DNA from: Leptospira broomii serovar Hurstbridge str. 5399
GTDB taxonomy: Bacteria > Spirochaetota > Leptospiria > Leptospirales > Leptospiraceae
Assembly (NCBI RefSeq): GCF_000243715.2
Contig: NZ_AHMO02000008.1
Span: 235,001 to 299,000 of the forward strand
Reading direction: 5' to 3'
DNA length: 64,000 bases
Numbering within the stretch: position 1 is the stretch's first letter; each line of letters starts with the position of its first letter. A model generated the notes under the pieces. It searched no databases and had not been told where the DNA came from. It saw only the letters and a list, made by a program, of their open reading frames with translations. The translations under genes were made by a program, and so were the position numbers. Positions 45,320-56,500 of this stretch are shown one piece after another.

Positions 45320-48300
45320 CTATTTACTAATGATCGATGTCGCAAAGAGACGGTACCCGTTCCAATATTTATCGAAGGGATAAACGTCTCGCATGATTTC
45401 AATCGCTCTCAAAAATCGATTTCGTAAAGATATTCTGGAATCCTCCCGTCTCGTTAACTCTTTCAAGAATCGTGAATTATGCGTATCCGTCTGAAAACCT
45501 AGATTTACTATTCCGGAACCTCGGACTGATTTCTGTAAAAAGTATAGGGAGTCCCGTAAGTTCTCGGAACCGAAATCAAATTCTTTTAGAAACGACGATG
45601 AAAGCATCCAAGAACCTTTTTGTTTGGTATCCGAGATTTCGGGCAACGGTTTTCTGCCGAATAAAACTCCGCGATTAAAATCAAGTTCAAGCGGTTCCTG
45701 TATTAGGAAAAAAGGAGAGATTCCCGAGCGGCCGACTTTAGTTCCTAACTCCAATGCATCTAACTTTAATAATCGTTTATACCAATCGGGCGCGAAATTT
45801 GGCTCCCTTGCGATGATAGTAAAACCCGGCAAGAATTCGTCCTTTTCTTGATGAATAGGATTTTCCAAAAAAGCGAGCGGATCCGTCACATAATAAATTT
45901 CTTCCTCCGAGCGAGGAACTAACGGAACTAGAAAATGGTAATTCGAAAGATACAGATAGGTCGTTTTATTCTTTGAAATTCTAATATTCTGGCGATATTC
46001 GGTTTCCAAGGATTCTCTTAATAAAATTTCGGAACCGCCTTTTTCCGCCTCTTCGTGATATCGCTTAATAGTCGCTTTTAATTTTCGATTATCCTTATAT
46101 GCGATATTTCCGTTGGATTTCCCCTTTGTAAATTTGATGTAGAAAGTCGTAAGACCTAGATCCGCCACCGCAAGAAATTCCTGGTCGGCCGGAAGCTTTT
46201 CTTCCAATCTAAGTGAAACCGGTTCGAATTTTGGGATATCGGAAAAAAACGGCTCTTTTCCGAGAATCGTTTTCCTAGCGACGGAAACCTTGTCTTTAGC
46301 TACGCAAAGATCGAAAAAAACTTCCGAATCATTCTTTTTAAAAGCGAGAGTTTGCAGAAATACCAAGAAATCGTTCAGCTCCCGTCTCTCTCTCGGTGTC
46401 AAAGAAGTTCGCTTGCGGGAGCTCACCCATCGATTCGCTATATCAAGAAAATTCTTTGGAGTTGAAGAAAGAGATTCTTGATAAAATTTTGTAAATTGGA
46501 AAAAGGGAGAATCTGAAGCGATCGTCTGCGGCTTACCGTTTAACACGTTTACTTTATATTTCAGATATTCGATTTCCCAATCTTGGAAATGTCCCGGTTC
46601 GCTCTCTGCTTTGAGTATCCATTTTTGCGCATTTTCGTAGTCTCCTTTGGAATAATATGCGCGAGAAACTTCGATCATGAACCTCACGACCCTAGGTAAA
46701 TTTCCTTTTCCTCTCTCGAATTCTATGTAAGAGGAAAGAAAATCGGACATTTCTCCAGCCGTCTCGTCCCCTATCGAGTATCTCAATAAATCCGCTATAA
46801 CTGCTCTCTCCGAAGAAGTAAGCGAGGAAAATAATTCGCGTGATGCGCCAAGTACTTCCGAATACAAGGCAATCGGTGAAATTCGCCCGCCGAAAGATTT
46901 CCTGTCCGCAAGATCGAGCAGTCGCTTCTTGTATCTCAGATTTTCTTCTTGCGGATTCTCCGAATTCGAAGCGATCACTGTTCCCCGCTTCGGTTCGGAG
47001 ATTTCTTCCAATAACGCGGTTTGCTCCGACAAATCTTCGGACAATTTCGAAACAAGTGATAGAGATTCAGGTCCTCTGGCGATCTTGGCTGCCTTTATCA
47101 ATTGTTCTTTTACTAGGTCCGGAAAATAACTTTCCAAAGCGAGTTCCGCGAGCCGAATTCGAAGTAAAAAAGGTTCGTATGTACCGATGCCGACCAATTC
47201 ATCAAAATTAGTTTTTGGATCCTGACCTTGCTTTAAAGCGGAAACGGCAGAAATCAAATTTTTCTTATCCGCCGGGAGTGGCCTGTCGGAACAATCTAAC
47301 TCATCATGATCCAAAATAGCGGCAAGGCAAAGCGTAAAATTCAATTCTTCTAATAGAGAACCGTTACGCGTCTCATACGATAAGGAAAGTATTTCATCCA
47401 GAGAAAGCTTCGAATGATTTCGTCTTAAAAGTCTAAGTAGATTTTCTTCGATTCTACGAGAAAAATCGGATCCCGTTTGTGCATAGTTTTTGGCCTCGTA
47501 AATTTTGTCATAGGCGGCCCGATAATTTCCGATTATTTCAAGCGATCTAGATTCCGCAAAAAGGGATTCGGCTCGAACTTTATTTGACTCCCTTTTTAAT
47601 GAAATTCTACCAAACCGATAGACGCCCTGGGCGATCTTTTGTCCGTCTATCTCTGCGAGTACATTCGTTATACAATCTTTTGAATCGTCGCAGAAAAATA
47701 CTTTGTCGACCCCGGAGCCGATGCTAGCGGAAGCAACCTTTGAGATTTTCTTCCAGGAAACTTGCTTTGGAGTCACGAAAATAACGGAAGATATCTTATG
47801 ACGCTTGGAAAAAATTTCCTTTAAATCCAATCGATCCGGAACTCGCTCGCCGAATAAAAAATCACCTTCGACTTCCGGTAATGAGGAAACGATTATATCG
47901 GAATCATCCAATAAATGCGCCAAAAAACCGGTCTTTATATTACGAACCTTTAATTTGGAAGAAAGATCAAGATAAGAAGTTACCGTTCTAGGCGATGTTT
48001 CGGCTCGTTCCGGCGGTAAATCTAAGTCGGTTTTTAGAATCAATCCCTCGATTCGGCGAGCGAACAAACCCGCATAATTCGTATTTCCCGGATCGAATAT
48101 TTTTTTGGGCATCATCCACTCTGGTTGGCGGGATAACTCAGTGAATACTTCTTCTTCATCGCCTAAAACAGTTACAAATCTTACGGATTCCGTTTTCCGA
48201 ATCCGCACAAAATTCTTTCCCATTACTTTGATGATTCTAAATTCGCTTTCTTGAGAACCTAAATGCTGATCGGCCGATTCACGGAAAGGGCTAAGGAAGG

Positions 48301-51300
48301 CGACTCGATTCGGAAAAACTTTCCTTAACTGTTCCAGTGATTGCATAGCCGAAGCGGATACTGTGTTCAATTCCGACTCGGCTTCTCTTATTTCGACTCG
48401 CCTTTCTAAAGCAGCCTGGTATTTTAGATACGCGGTTCGAAAATATTTCCACGATGTTTCAAATTGAAGATATTCCTTCGGATTTCCTTCGAATTCCCAA
48501 GTTCCTTTTTCAAAATTTCTAAATAATAAAACGGATCGATATCTGTCCCAGGTTTTAAAAGCCGCCGTTTGATTACCCGATTCCATCTCATAACGAATCT
48601 TTGTTTCATATAAATCACGCAGCAAAAATCCTTTCACTTCTGGAATGATATGTGCTTGTTTTTGAAGGAGACTCTCTGCTTTGAGTAAACGTTCTTTTGC
48701 CCGAGAAGATTTTCCGGATATTATATCCAGCCTGGCCTGTAAAACCCAAGTTTGGATGAGTTCGTTCGCGTAAAAAAATTCGTTAGCCATCTCTTCCGCA
48801 AAATTCAAGCAAAGATAAGCTCGCTCCAAATCGCCGAGACGAAAATAGATACTGGCTCGACTTAGTGAATGAATGACCCTCTCTTTTTTAGAAAAAGGAT
48901 CTTGAGCTAATCCGATGATTTCTTTCGGTAACCCGGAAGGATCTTCGAGCAACGAAACTGCCAAACCGAGTTTTTCAAATCCTGAGATCCAATCCTTTCG
49001 TTTTATCTCCTCCTCGCCTAAATAGTAAAAAAGATTCGATATTAGAATATCATAATCATAATTTTCCTTATAGAAAGCTTCCTCGCATCGCTTTCGAAGA
49101 GAAACCCTGTCCTGATCTTCCGAGATGGACAGGCACGAATCGATATAATTCGTTTTCATATCATAAAGGAACCCGTAAGCTTCCTCGAGTTCGACCTCCG
49201 GATGAAACTTTGAATTTTTATCCTCGGCTTCGATTTCGGCAAAGAGCGAATATAAATAGCGTCGAAATGTACTTTGCGACTTAAACGAGATCTCGCTCGT
49301 CGACGCTTCGTAACTCTTTCCAGAGCGAAAGGCGGCCTTAGCCTGTTCGAATTCATTCCTTTTATATTTAACGAATCCTAAATCGTTCCAGGATTGGGAT
49401 TTTATCAATTTTCCGGGAAAGCTTCCGTTCAAACCTTTTCCGTTCACGTACGCGAGACGTTTATCGGTTTCTTCTCCGGCAAGTTCGTAATTTTGTTCCA
49501 AGAGTAGATTATTAATTCGTATGCCCGACGATAATAAGGGCTGATACGCCGTAGGGATCGCCTCGGGAAATCGTCCGGACCCTGAAATGCGCGTCGAATC
49601 GGGAAGGACCGTATCGAAAACGAGATCCCAAAAATAGTCCCAAAAGGTAATCTTTACTTTACGCGGAAACCAATTTACGCCTTTCTCTTTTACCAGCTGT
49701 TCCGCTTTCCTTAGATTTTCCTCCGATTCGCTTAACGATCCGATTTTCTGAAAGCAGAGCGCCAGGGCATTATGCAAGTTAACGGGATCCACTAAACGAG
49801 AAGAGTCGTTTAACTTAAGTGCGTCTTTGTAAAAAGGAATCGCCGAACTATATTCTCCCGATTCCATATGAGATAGTCCCGTAAGAGTATAGATTAACGC
49901 TAATTTTTCATGATAACTTTCTATAGCCCCCCTCGGATCCGCCTGAGAATATAATTTGGAAAATTCGTTTTTTGAATATAGATCGGAAGCAGCATTCAAT
50001 TTACGAATGGCGTCCCCGTACCTTGACATATAAATGGATGATCTCGCCGAATTGAATAGGAATACGGCTTTTTGACGGTAATCTTCGAATTGAGCTTTGG
50101 AAAGAATAAACTTAGAATACGATTCTACCAAAGAGTATTGTTCGTCCGCTTTCGGATAATTCTTAAGAAGGAAGTAATTATTTCCAAGATTTAAACGCAA
50201 ATCGGACAAGGCTTTCTTATTTGCGAAATTCTCCCCTAAAAGTTCCAAAATTTGACTATACAGCTCTACGTTTTCTTCGAAATTCTTCTCAGGAAAGTAT
50301 TTCCGATATATGGATGCGTACTGATCCTCGTCGGATAACTCCGCATCCGGCGGCTTTCGGGATTTCATGATGTCCACATACTGATATAACCAGCCTAACA
50401 GTTGATAGGCGTCGTGATAAGTGGGATCGGAGAATATGATCCATCTCAGCTCGTATTCCGCTTGTTTAAAATCGCGTAACGCAGCTTCCTTCTTGGCCGC
50501 GTCCATCGTTCCTGCCGCGTAAAAATAAGTTTCCCGAATAACTGATCGATTGATCAGGTAATATGCATATCCGTAAAGAGTCGCTAAATCGAGGAACGTT
50601 CTAGCACGGGGAAGAATTTTCTCTTTTTCGTAGTATTGAGTTACGTAGAATAATCCTTCCTTCTTATCCAGCGGATCGAATTCGACCGGATTCAAAGTCC
50701 CGAGTAATCCTTTCGCGTTTTTATCACTGATCGATTTGGCCAATTTGAAAGACGTATCGACCATCAATCTTTGGTAATATATCGCATAATCTTTATACAG
50801 CGTATCCAGAAACAAATTCTTACTTTTTGCAAGAAACATGTTCTCTGCGTTAAAAAAATAGTGAAACGATGCTTGTAAAAAATCGGACCTATTCTCGTAG
50901 TTTCTGGCCAAATTTTCGAAATATAAGAAGGAACGCTCCATCTCTTTTTCATCGATTGCGACTCCGGAAGCCGCATCATAATTTTCGAGGAAGATTCTCA
51001 ATTCGGTAAGAGAATTTCTGGTATCACCCAGTCCTCTAAAATTTTCCGATTTTAGTATATGCGTTTTTAGGAATAAAGGGTCTTCCGGCTTTAACTGTTC
51101 GAGAAAACCGTCAAGAATAGAATTGCTTTGTTTAAAATCACCCTGCCCTTTTAAACCTAACGCTTTTATATAAGAGAAAAAACGATGCAATACTGCGGAT
51201 TTTACTTGGAGAGAATTTGCATTTTCGGCAGTGTCCGCGATTGATATTTTTTCCGCGTCGGAACGATCCGAAACCATCTCGGATTCGAGCAATTCGTATA

Positions 51301-52948
51301 TATTCCGCAAATCTTCCATATCCGACTTTGGATTGTTCGCAACTAAAAGCAGAGAATTCGGAAGAATCCAACCCGAGCTCTCCGACACCCCGAATCGCAA
51401 GGTACCGATTTTTCGCAATACGTCCCGGTCATGGTAATAATCTGGAAACTTCACCCGCAAGGATTCGAATACTCGAAGCGCCGAAGCCCGATCGTTCCGA
51501 TTAATATAGGCGTCTCCGATTTCTTCCTCCAAGGCAGCCAGCGCATTCCGGTTTATTTTGGGAACTTTTTCCCAAGTAGCCGAATAATCCCTAAGTGCGT
51601 TGGGTGCGGCGCCATCCGCCTCCAATAGAAAAGCGAATGATAGGCCTGCGTCGGGGTGCAATCTGTTGGAGGTCATCTCCTTTCGAACTTCCGCAAGAAC
51701 CTGCAATTTTCCTTTTCTTTTAGATTCTTTATATTTCTCTAATAGCCCTTTCGCTTTGAATATCGGAAATAAGGGATCGTCTGAAAAATACGAATCCAAG
51801 GAATCGATCGCTAATATAAAATCTTCGAAACCTTGTTTTTGTTTATATTGAAGCGCAAGATCGAATTGAGCTCCGATATTCTTCGCCTTAGGAACGGAAC
51901 CGTTTTCTGGCAAAAAGTAAATATTCATCGTTTCATAAAACGAGGCAGTAAACAGAATACTCCCGCCGTTAAACCTGGAGTATCTAGTATCGAATAACGA
52001 AAAATTTCCCGAAGTTAGTAATGCTTCCCGCCCCTTGGAAAGGTCGAGTCGAACGATTACGCTATTATCTCGTTCGTCTATTTTTCCGTTATTATCAGAG
52101 TCTCTTCGAATCGAAGTATAATATATGAATTTTGAGTCCGGCGAAAAGCTAGGGGAAAAATCCAGATAATCGTCTTTCGTAATCCTTGTAATCGTCCCGG
52201 TCGCTACTTCAATCGAATACAATTCGCCCCTAGGCGATTCCGAATAGGAAATGTATACGATTCTCTTTCCGTCCTCCGACCAAAAAGGACTGGCTGCTCC
52301 ATTTTTTGTCAGTAACTTCGCCCTAGCTGCCCCCTTAGTATCCCATAGGATCAAATTCGGAGTACCTGGACTGAGACGATCCGAGGAGAAAACGATATGT
52401 CGGTTATCGGGTGCCCAAATGGGATCGGTATCCACAAAGCGATCCGACTTTAGAGAATTAGTATATTCAGAATTTGTTAAAAAAATAAAATCTTCGCTAA
52501 GAAATCTTTTTCCGTCCAGTATTTTGGCGGCCCACTCGGCCGGATTCATTGCCAAGAGTACGATATCGCCGGCAGAATCGTATTGTTCGGAAACGAAAAC
52601 CAACTTCGAGCCATCGGGACTGATTGCGGGTTTATATTCCGAGGATGGATGTCGCGTAACCGGAACCACGATCGAGCTTTTCAAATCGCGAAACCAAACG
52701 TCGAAGTTTCCTTTTTGGCCGGTAGTATAAAATAGATATCTACCGTCTTTAGTCGTGGAATGATAAAGGTTATTGCCTCTTTGGACGGTCAGAGGAAACG
52801 GCTTTTCGTTATCGGGACGAAAATAATTTCGAGAAATAGGGCCGTAATCGAATTCGATAGGCTTTATTTTTTCGACGACACTCAGAAGAGTACAATCGCC
52901 AAAAAGAAATATAACAAAAAGAAAAATTACGTATTTGGAATAACACAT
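45320..52948 (-). CDS. Giant lipoprotein: TolB-like propeller, TPR arrays and two CHAT-like segments
   Basis: 2542 residues. The signal peptide ends in FLFGDC (Cys19). Residues about 55-365 form a TolB/WD40-like propeller (repeats such as EYKPAISPDGSKLVFVS, DTDPIWAPDNRHIVFSSD, DFSPSFSPDSKFIYYTS). From about 390 to 1530 and again from 1810 to 2220 are degenerate TPR helices. Two stretches resemble CHAT caspase-like domains: about 1545-1800 and 2245-2540 (ending WNGYRLFA, like the WAGFVLVG end of CHAT). In both, the His-Gly and Ser-Ala-Cys active sites seem lost: VSSLPE and FVTPK in the first, MLSSS in place of LSAC in the second. Last gene of the STAS/AsmA-like/DUF1318 unit, starting 6 bases after it. 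A scaffold in the envelope is the best guess. Confidence 0.85.
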   Translation of the reverse strand: MCYSKYVIFLFVIFLFGDCTLLSVVEKIKPIEFDYGPISRNYFRPDNEKPFPLTVQRGNNLYHSTTKDGRYLFYTTGQKGNFDVWFRDLKSSIVVPVTRHPSSEYKPAISPDGSKLVFVSEQYDSAGDIVLLAMNPAEWAAKILDGKRFLSEDFIFLTNSEYTNSLKSDRFVDTDPIWAPDNRHIVFSSDRLSPGTPNLILWDTKGAARAKLLTKNGAASPFWSEDGKRIVYISYSESPRGELYSIEVATGTITRITKDDYLDFSPSFSPDSKFIYYTSIRRDSDNNGKIDERDNSVIVRLDLSKGREALLTSGNFSLFDTRYSRFNGGSILFTASFYETMNIYFLPENGSVPKAKNIGAQFDLALQYKQKQGFEDFILAIDSLDSYFSDDPLFPIFKAKGLLEKYKESKRKGKLQVLAEVRKEMTSNRLHPDAGLSFAFLLEADGAAPNALRDYSATWEKVPKINRNALAALEEEIGDAYINRNDRASALRVFESLRVKFPDYYHDRDVLRKIGTLRFGVSESSGWILPNSLLLVANNPKSDMEDLRNIYELLESEMVSDRSDAEKISIADTAENANSLQVKSAVLHRFFSYIKALGLKGQGDFKQSNSILDGFLEQLKPEDPLFLKTHILKSENFRGLGDTRNSLTELRIFLENYDAASGVAIDEKEMERSFLYFENLARNYENRSDFLQASFHYFFNAENMFLAKSKNLFLDTLYKDYAIYYQRLMVDTSFKLAKSISDKNAKGLLGTLNPVEFDPLDKKEGLFYVTQYYEKEKILPRARTFLDLATLYGYAYYLINRSVIRETYFYAAGTMDAAKKEAALRDFKQAEYELRWIIFSDPTYHDAYQLLGWLYQYVDIMKSRKPPDAELSDEDQYASIYRKYFPEKNFEENVELYSQILELLGENFANKKALSDLRLNLGNNYFLLKNYPKADEQYSLVESYSKFILSKAQFEDYRQKAVFLFNSARSSIYMSRYGDAIRKLNAASDLYSKNEFSKLYSQADPRGAIESYHEKLALIYTLTGLSHMESGEYSSAIPFYKDALKLNDSSRLVDPVNLHNALALCFQKIGSLSESEENLRKAEQLVKEKGVNWFPRKVKITFWDYFWDLVFDTVLPDSTRISGSGRFPEAIPTAYQPLLSSGIRINNLLLEQNYELAGEETDKRLAYVNGKGLNGSFPGKLIKSQSWNDLGFVKYKRNEFEQAKAAFRSGKSYEASTSEISFKSQSTFRRYLYSLFAEIEAEDKNSKFHPEVELEEAYGFLYDMKTNYIDSCLSISEDQDRVSLRKRCEEAFYKENYDYDILISNLFYYLGEEEIKRKDWISGFEKLGLAVSLLEDPSGLPKEIIGLAQDPFSKKERVIHSLSRASIYFRLGDLERAYLCLNFAEEMANEFFYANELIQTWVLQARLDIISGKSSRAKERLLKAESLLQKQAHIIPEVKGFLLRDLYETKIRYEMESGNQTAAFKTWDRYRSVLLFRNFEKGTWEFEGNPKEYLQFETSWKYFRTAYLKYQAALERRVEIREAESELNTVSASAMQSLEQLRKVFPNRVAFLSPFRESADQHLGSQESEFRIIKVMGKNFVRIRKTESVRFVTVLGDEEEVFTELSRQPEWMMPKKIFDPGNTNYAGLFARRIEGLILKTDLDLPPERAETSPRTVTSYLDLSSKLKVRNIKTGFLAHLLDDSDIIVSSLPEVEGDFLFGERVPDRLDLKEIFSKRHKISSVIFVTPKQVSWKKISKVASASIGSGVDKVFFCDDSKDCITNVLAEIDGQKIAQGVYRFGRISLKRESNKVRAESLFAESRSLEIIGNYRAAYDKIYEAKNYAQTGSDFSRRIEENLLRLLRRNHSKLSLDEILSLSYETRNGSLLEELNFTLCLAAILDHDELDCSDRPLPADKKNLISAVSALKQGQDPKTNFDELVGIGTYEPFLLRIRLAELALESYFPDLVKEQLIKAAKIARGPESLSLVSKLSEDLSEQTALLEEISEPKRGTVIASNSENPQEENLRYKKRLLDLADRKSFGGRISPIALYSEVLGASRELFSSLTSSERAVIADLLRYSIGDETAGEMSDFLSSYIEFERGKGNLPRVVRFMIEVSRAYYSKGDYENAQKWILKAESEPGHFQDWEIEYLKYKVNVLNGKPQTIASDSPFFQFTKFYQESLSSTPKNFLDIANRWVSSRKRTSLTPRERRELNDFLVFLQTLAFKKNDSEVFFDLCVAKDKVSVARKTILGKEPFFSDIPKFEPVSLRLEEKLPADQEFLAVADLGLTTFYIKFTKGKSNGNIAYKDNRKLKATIKRYHEEAEKGGSEILLRESLETEYRQNIRISKNKTTYLYLSNYHFLVPLVPRSEEEIYYVTDPLAFLENPIHQEKDEFLPGFTIIAREPNFAPDWYKRLLKLDALELGTKVGRSGISPFFLIQEPLELDFNRGVLFGRKPLPEISDTKQKGSWMLSSSFLKEFDFGSENLRDSLYFLQKSVRGSGIVNLGFQTDTHNSRFLKELTRREDSRISLRNRFLRAIEIMRDVYPFDKYWNGYRLFATSIISK

Positions 52949-52954
52949 AAAAGC

Positions 52955-53575
52955 TTATCCCTTTTTCTTCCAAACACCCGGAGATGATTCGTAGTATTCT
53001 CCTGGATCCACCGAACGGTACCACGATAATAGTATAGATTGTCTCAACTCCGTTTTTTCCTTTTCCGTCATAGGCTTTCCGGGCAAAGTTGCCGCCTTAC
53101 GCAGCTTGCCCTGAACAATCAAATCCCTGCTGTCGTTCGTTATTTTAAGCAACTCATCGAGCCGATTTTTCAATTCGGGCTTGGACAATGCTTTCTCCGC
53201 ACCGGCCTCTTTTGTTTTCGGATTGATTCGAAGCTTACCGTCCAAGCCTTCCGCGAGTAAGCCCGACGCGGAATATTCTTTCGTCTCCCGAGCCAAATAA
53301 GCCAATGTCCGCAAGGCGATATAAAGAGCGCGATCGTTGGGATCCGAAAATTCTTCCCGGACCAAATCTCTCTCCCAAATTTCGGATCCCGACGAAGATG
53401 TTTTTATGGAAGCGATCAGCCATCCGTCTTTTTCTAGATTTCGATCCTCTCCTAACATCTGTTTTTCGGACGCTGTCTGAGTCTGAGTGAACGTAATCAA
53501 GGGAGCCTTAATCGTACAAAAATTACAAAAAAGAATTAGAGTTAAAGGAATTTTGAAGAAATTTAATTTTCTCAC
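52955..53575 (-). CDS. DUF1318 (YdbL-like) lipoprotein
   Basis: 206 residues with a hydrophobic start and lipobox-like cysteines (LFCNFC, Cys17/Cys20). Two segments resemble E. coli YdbL: KQMLGEDRNLEKDGWLIASI and the terminal EYYESSPGVWKKK. It is about twice as long as YdbL. It follows the AsmA-like gene by 7 bases, the same order as ydbH-ydbL in E. coli, where YdbH and YnbE form a bridge for lipid transport between membranes. No separate YnbE-sized gene is seen here. The resemblance is by eye and needs a profile search. Confidence 0.78.
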   Translation of the reverse strand: MRKLNFFKIPLTLILFCNFCTIKAPLITFTQTQTASEKQMLGEDRNLEKDGWLIASIKTSSSGSEIWERDLVREEFSDPNDRALYIALRTLAYLARETKEYSASGLLAEGLDGKLRINPKTKEAGAEKALSKPELKNRLDELLKITNDSRDLIVQGKLRKAATLPGKPMTEKEKTELRQSILLSWYRSVDPGEYYESSPGVWKKKG

Positions 53576-53582
53576 GGTTTTA

Positions 53583-56500
53583 TCACTTATTATACGTTTC
53601 GATTTCGCTCTGCGCGCGTTTTAAGAAATTTGCCAAGGGCATTCTTTGTTGAGAAACCTGGTTGTTCTCCAAATTGACGAACGTCCCTAGTACGGATCTC
53701 TTGAATAAAATCACTGCATAGACCAGCCCTTTAGACAATTCTAATTCGATTTTATCCACCGCATAGCTTGTATATATGAAATCCGTCAACAAGTTGGAAG
53801 GCGCGAAAATATTGATCGCGCTTTTACCGAAGTCGCGACCGATTTGATAAACGCTGAAGAACAGATTTAGATTCGGAATCGGGTCCCCGAGATTCCTTCC
53901 CCAAAGATTCACATCCGCTTTGATTTTTCCGTCGTCGATCTTACTCCTGCTCCGATTCGGAAGCAGCTGTTTAAGATCTATGTCCTTTACCCGCAGCGCC
54001 AATGCATATTCCATTTTTTCAGGAGTTCCCGCTCCGACGTTAATGATTACGTCCTTTCCGAGAACTTCTCCGTCCAACGTGTATACTTTAAGGAAATCCA
54101 TTCGTAAATAATTTTCTGAATAATTTATGTTCGCGGAAAGCCCGGGAGAGCCTCCTTTCGGCTTTACGTATTCGAACGGCAATCCTTTGAGGGAAGGATG
54201 AGTTCCCACTATTTCTCGAATCGTAAAATTCGGCTCCGGTAACCGGCCGTAATTCATCACAAACTTTCTTTTATCGCCCTCGATCAGATTTCTGGTTTCT
54301 CTCATCGAAACATCGTGTTGGAACGGAACGGAGGCGTTAAGTCCGTCTATCCTGTACAGCTTGCATTCGGGACTCGGGCATAGGCGATTACTTATATAAA
54401 GGCCGGATTCTTTGGAGGAAAAATTACCGGAGATCATCGATCCGACCCATCGGAAGCCTAAACTTAAATCTCCGCGAAAAGTCAATCCTTTGATTAAATA
54501 TGCGTCTTCCTTTGAAAGTAAGCGGAAAGATCCGCTAAGATCGGGCGCAAAAGGGCCCACGGAAGGCGGAGCCTCGTCCTGCTTCGGACGCGATAAAGTG
54601 CCTGAAGACTGAAAGGAAAGTTTTCCCGCAAATGCGGAAAGGTCCAACTGCTTCAAATGGATTTTATTCGCAGGAGAACCGTCGATCATAACGGAGACCT
54701 TAAGCTTTCCGTCCTTAATCTCTAAGGCCGGTACTAGCAATCCGAATCCTCCCTTGATTTCCTGGACGGAAGCAATTTTAGAATAGCTGAGATCTCCGGA
54801 AAGTCCGACGTTCGCGCCTAATTGTGAACGGACCGGCATTAGGGATTCCCGAAGTACCAGAGGCAAAAGTGGAAGCAAGTCGTCTAAATTCGCCTTTAAC
54901 TTAGCGTTATTTAGATCGGCGCTTAAGGATTCCCCTAACCGAACCTTGCCGCCGCTTTCCAGGCTAAAGGCCTCGGTTCCTTCCGGTGACGATATTCCCA
55001 TCGAAAGAGGAGAGATGTGAATCTCTCTCAATTCCCACGGTTTATCAGGAAATCTTAAAATTCCTTTTAGCTTACCGTCTAGTAGAATATTTCCGGAATT
55101 TCCCCGACCGTATGCAAAACGAAATCCCTTCGCTTTCATTTTTAGATTCAGATCCAGCGAAGAAAAGTCGGCTCCCCTTACTCCCAAATCCACTGATAGA
55201 AGTCCGGCTAATCCCGGCGAGTACGGGGCGAGGGAAAACCGATCCAATTTCAAATCGAGACTTAGAGCTCTCTCCCGAACCTTCGGATCTCCGGAATAGA
55301 ATATCGTTCCTAATAAGGTTGCGTCATTATACAAAACTTTCAGTTTTTTTATATCTAAGATTCCGATCCATGGAAGCGGATTCGGTCCGGTAACTGCCTG
55401 ATTCGTCGACGGATACAATCTCGCGTCCCAGTCCAGATACAATTCCGGAATACGATGAGTTCTGCCTGCTATTCTTAAATTCAATCCGTTAGCTTTGATT
55501 TCACCGATTACCCGAAGATCCTTGGATGTTCCTTCGAACAAGACCGGGGCTAAAGAAGCCTCGCCCTGCATCGAAATTCCTGCAAACCCCAGACTCTGGA
55601 GAAAATCGGAGACAGGAGCCAAACGAATTTTCGATTTTTGTAATGCTACGTTTACGAGTTGAGATTCGTCCCCGAATCCGGAAATTTTTCCGCCGCCTTC
55701 CAGCCAGACATCGTCATTTACTTTAAATTGTAGATTTCCGAGCATGAGCTCCTTCGAATCGGGAGAATATTCTAAATCGTATTTAAACGAAAACCCGAAG
55801 GGTGCTACCAGTCGATTCCTAAGTCGCAGAGGAATCCGTTCGGACCCGACATCCAACTTGGAGCGAAAGGTTTCTCGTACGTTTCCCCTGTCCCAAATCC
55901 AAGTAAATCGAAGCGGATGGTCCAGACTCCTGGAGGAATCTTCAAATCGAAGCCGGATTTGTTTTTCGGGATTCAATCTGAATTGGAAATCGTCGATCAA
56001 TTGCAAGACTGTCAGATCGAAAGGGATTTTAGTAAATCGTTTCGTATCCAATTCCAGTGCGAATTCCAATCCCTCCAGTCCGGCTGAGTACGACTTTGCT
56101 CCGTTATTCGATAGAATTCGTACGTTTATATTTTTGAGTTCGAATCGTAAAAAGGCGCTTACTGGAAAATAGGTACGAATCTGAGTTAACGGATCCGATG
56201 GAGCGGCAGGAGGGGGTTCAGTCGTCGCCTTTGACGAGGGAAATATGGTCGCGATATTCCAAACTTTCCCTTTTTGAACCAAATTCAACTCGAGATCCTC
56301 GAGCGCTATTCTGGAGAGTTTCAATCTTCCAAAGAAGAGATATGGAAGATTATAGGAAAATTCAAACCGCTTCAGGACTAGAAGCGGCTCGCTTCCCCAT
56401 TCGGACGAAGCGTGCACGGTTATATCTTGAATTCGTATGCCGTATAGCGGGGAAAACTTCTGCACATTTCCTTTTATTTCCCCCCGGACAAGCTGCACAA

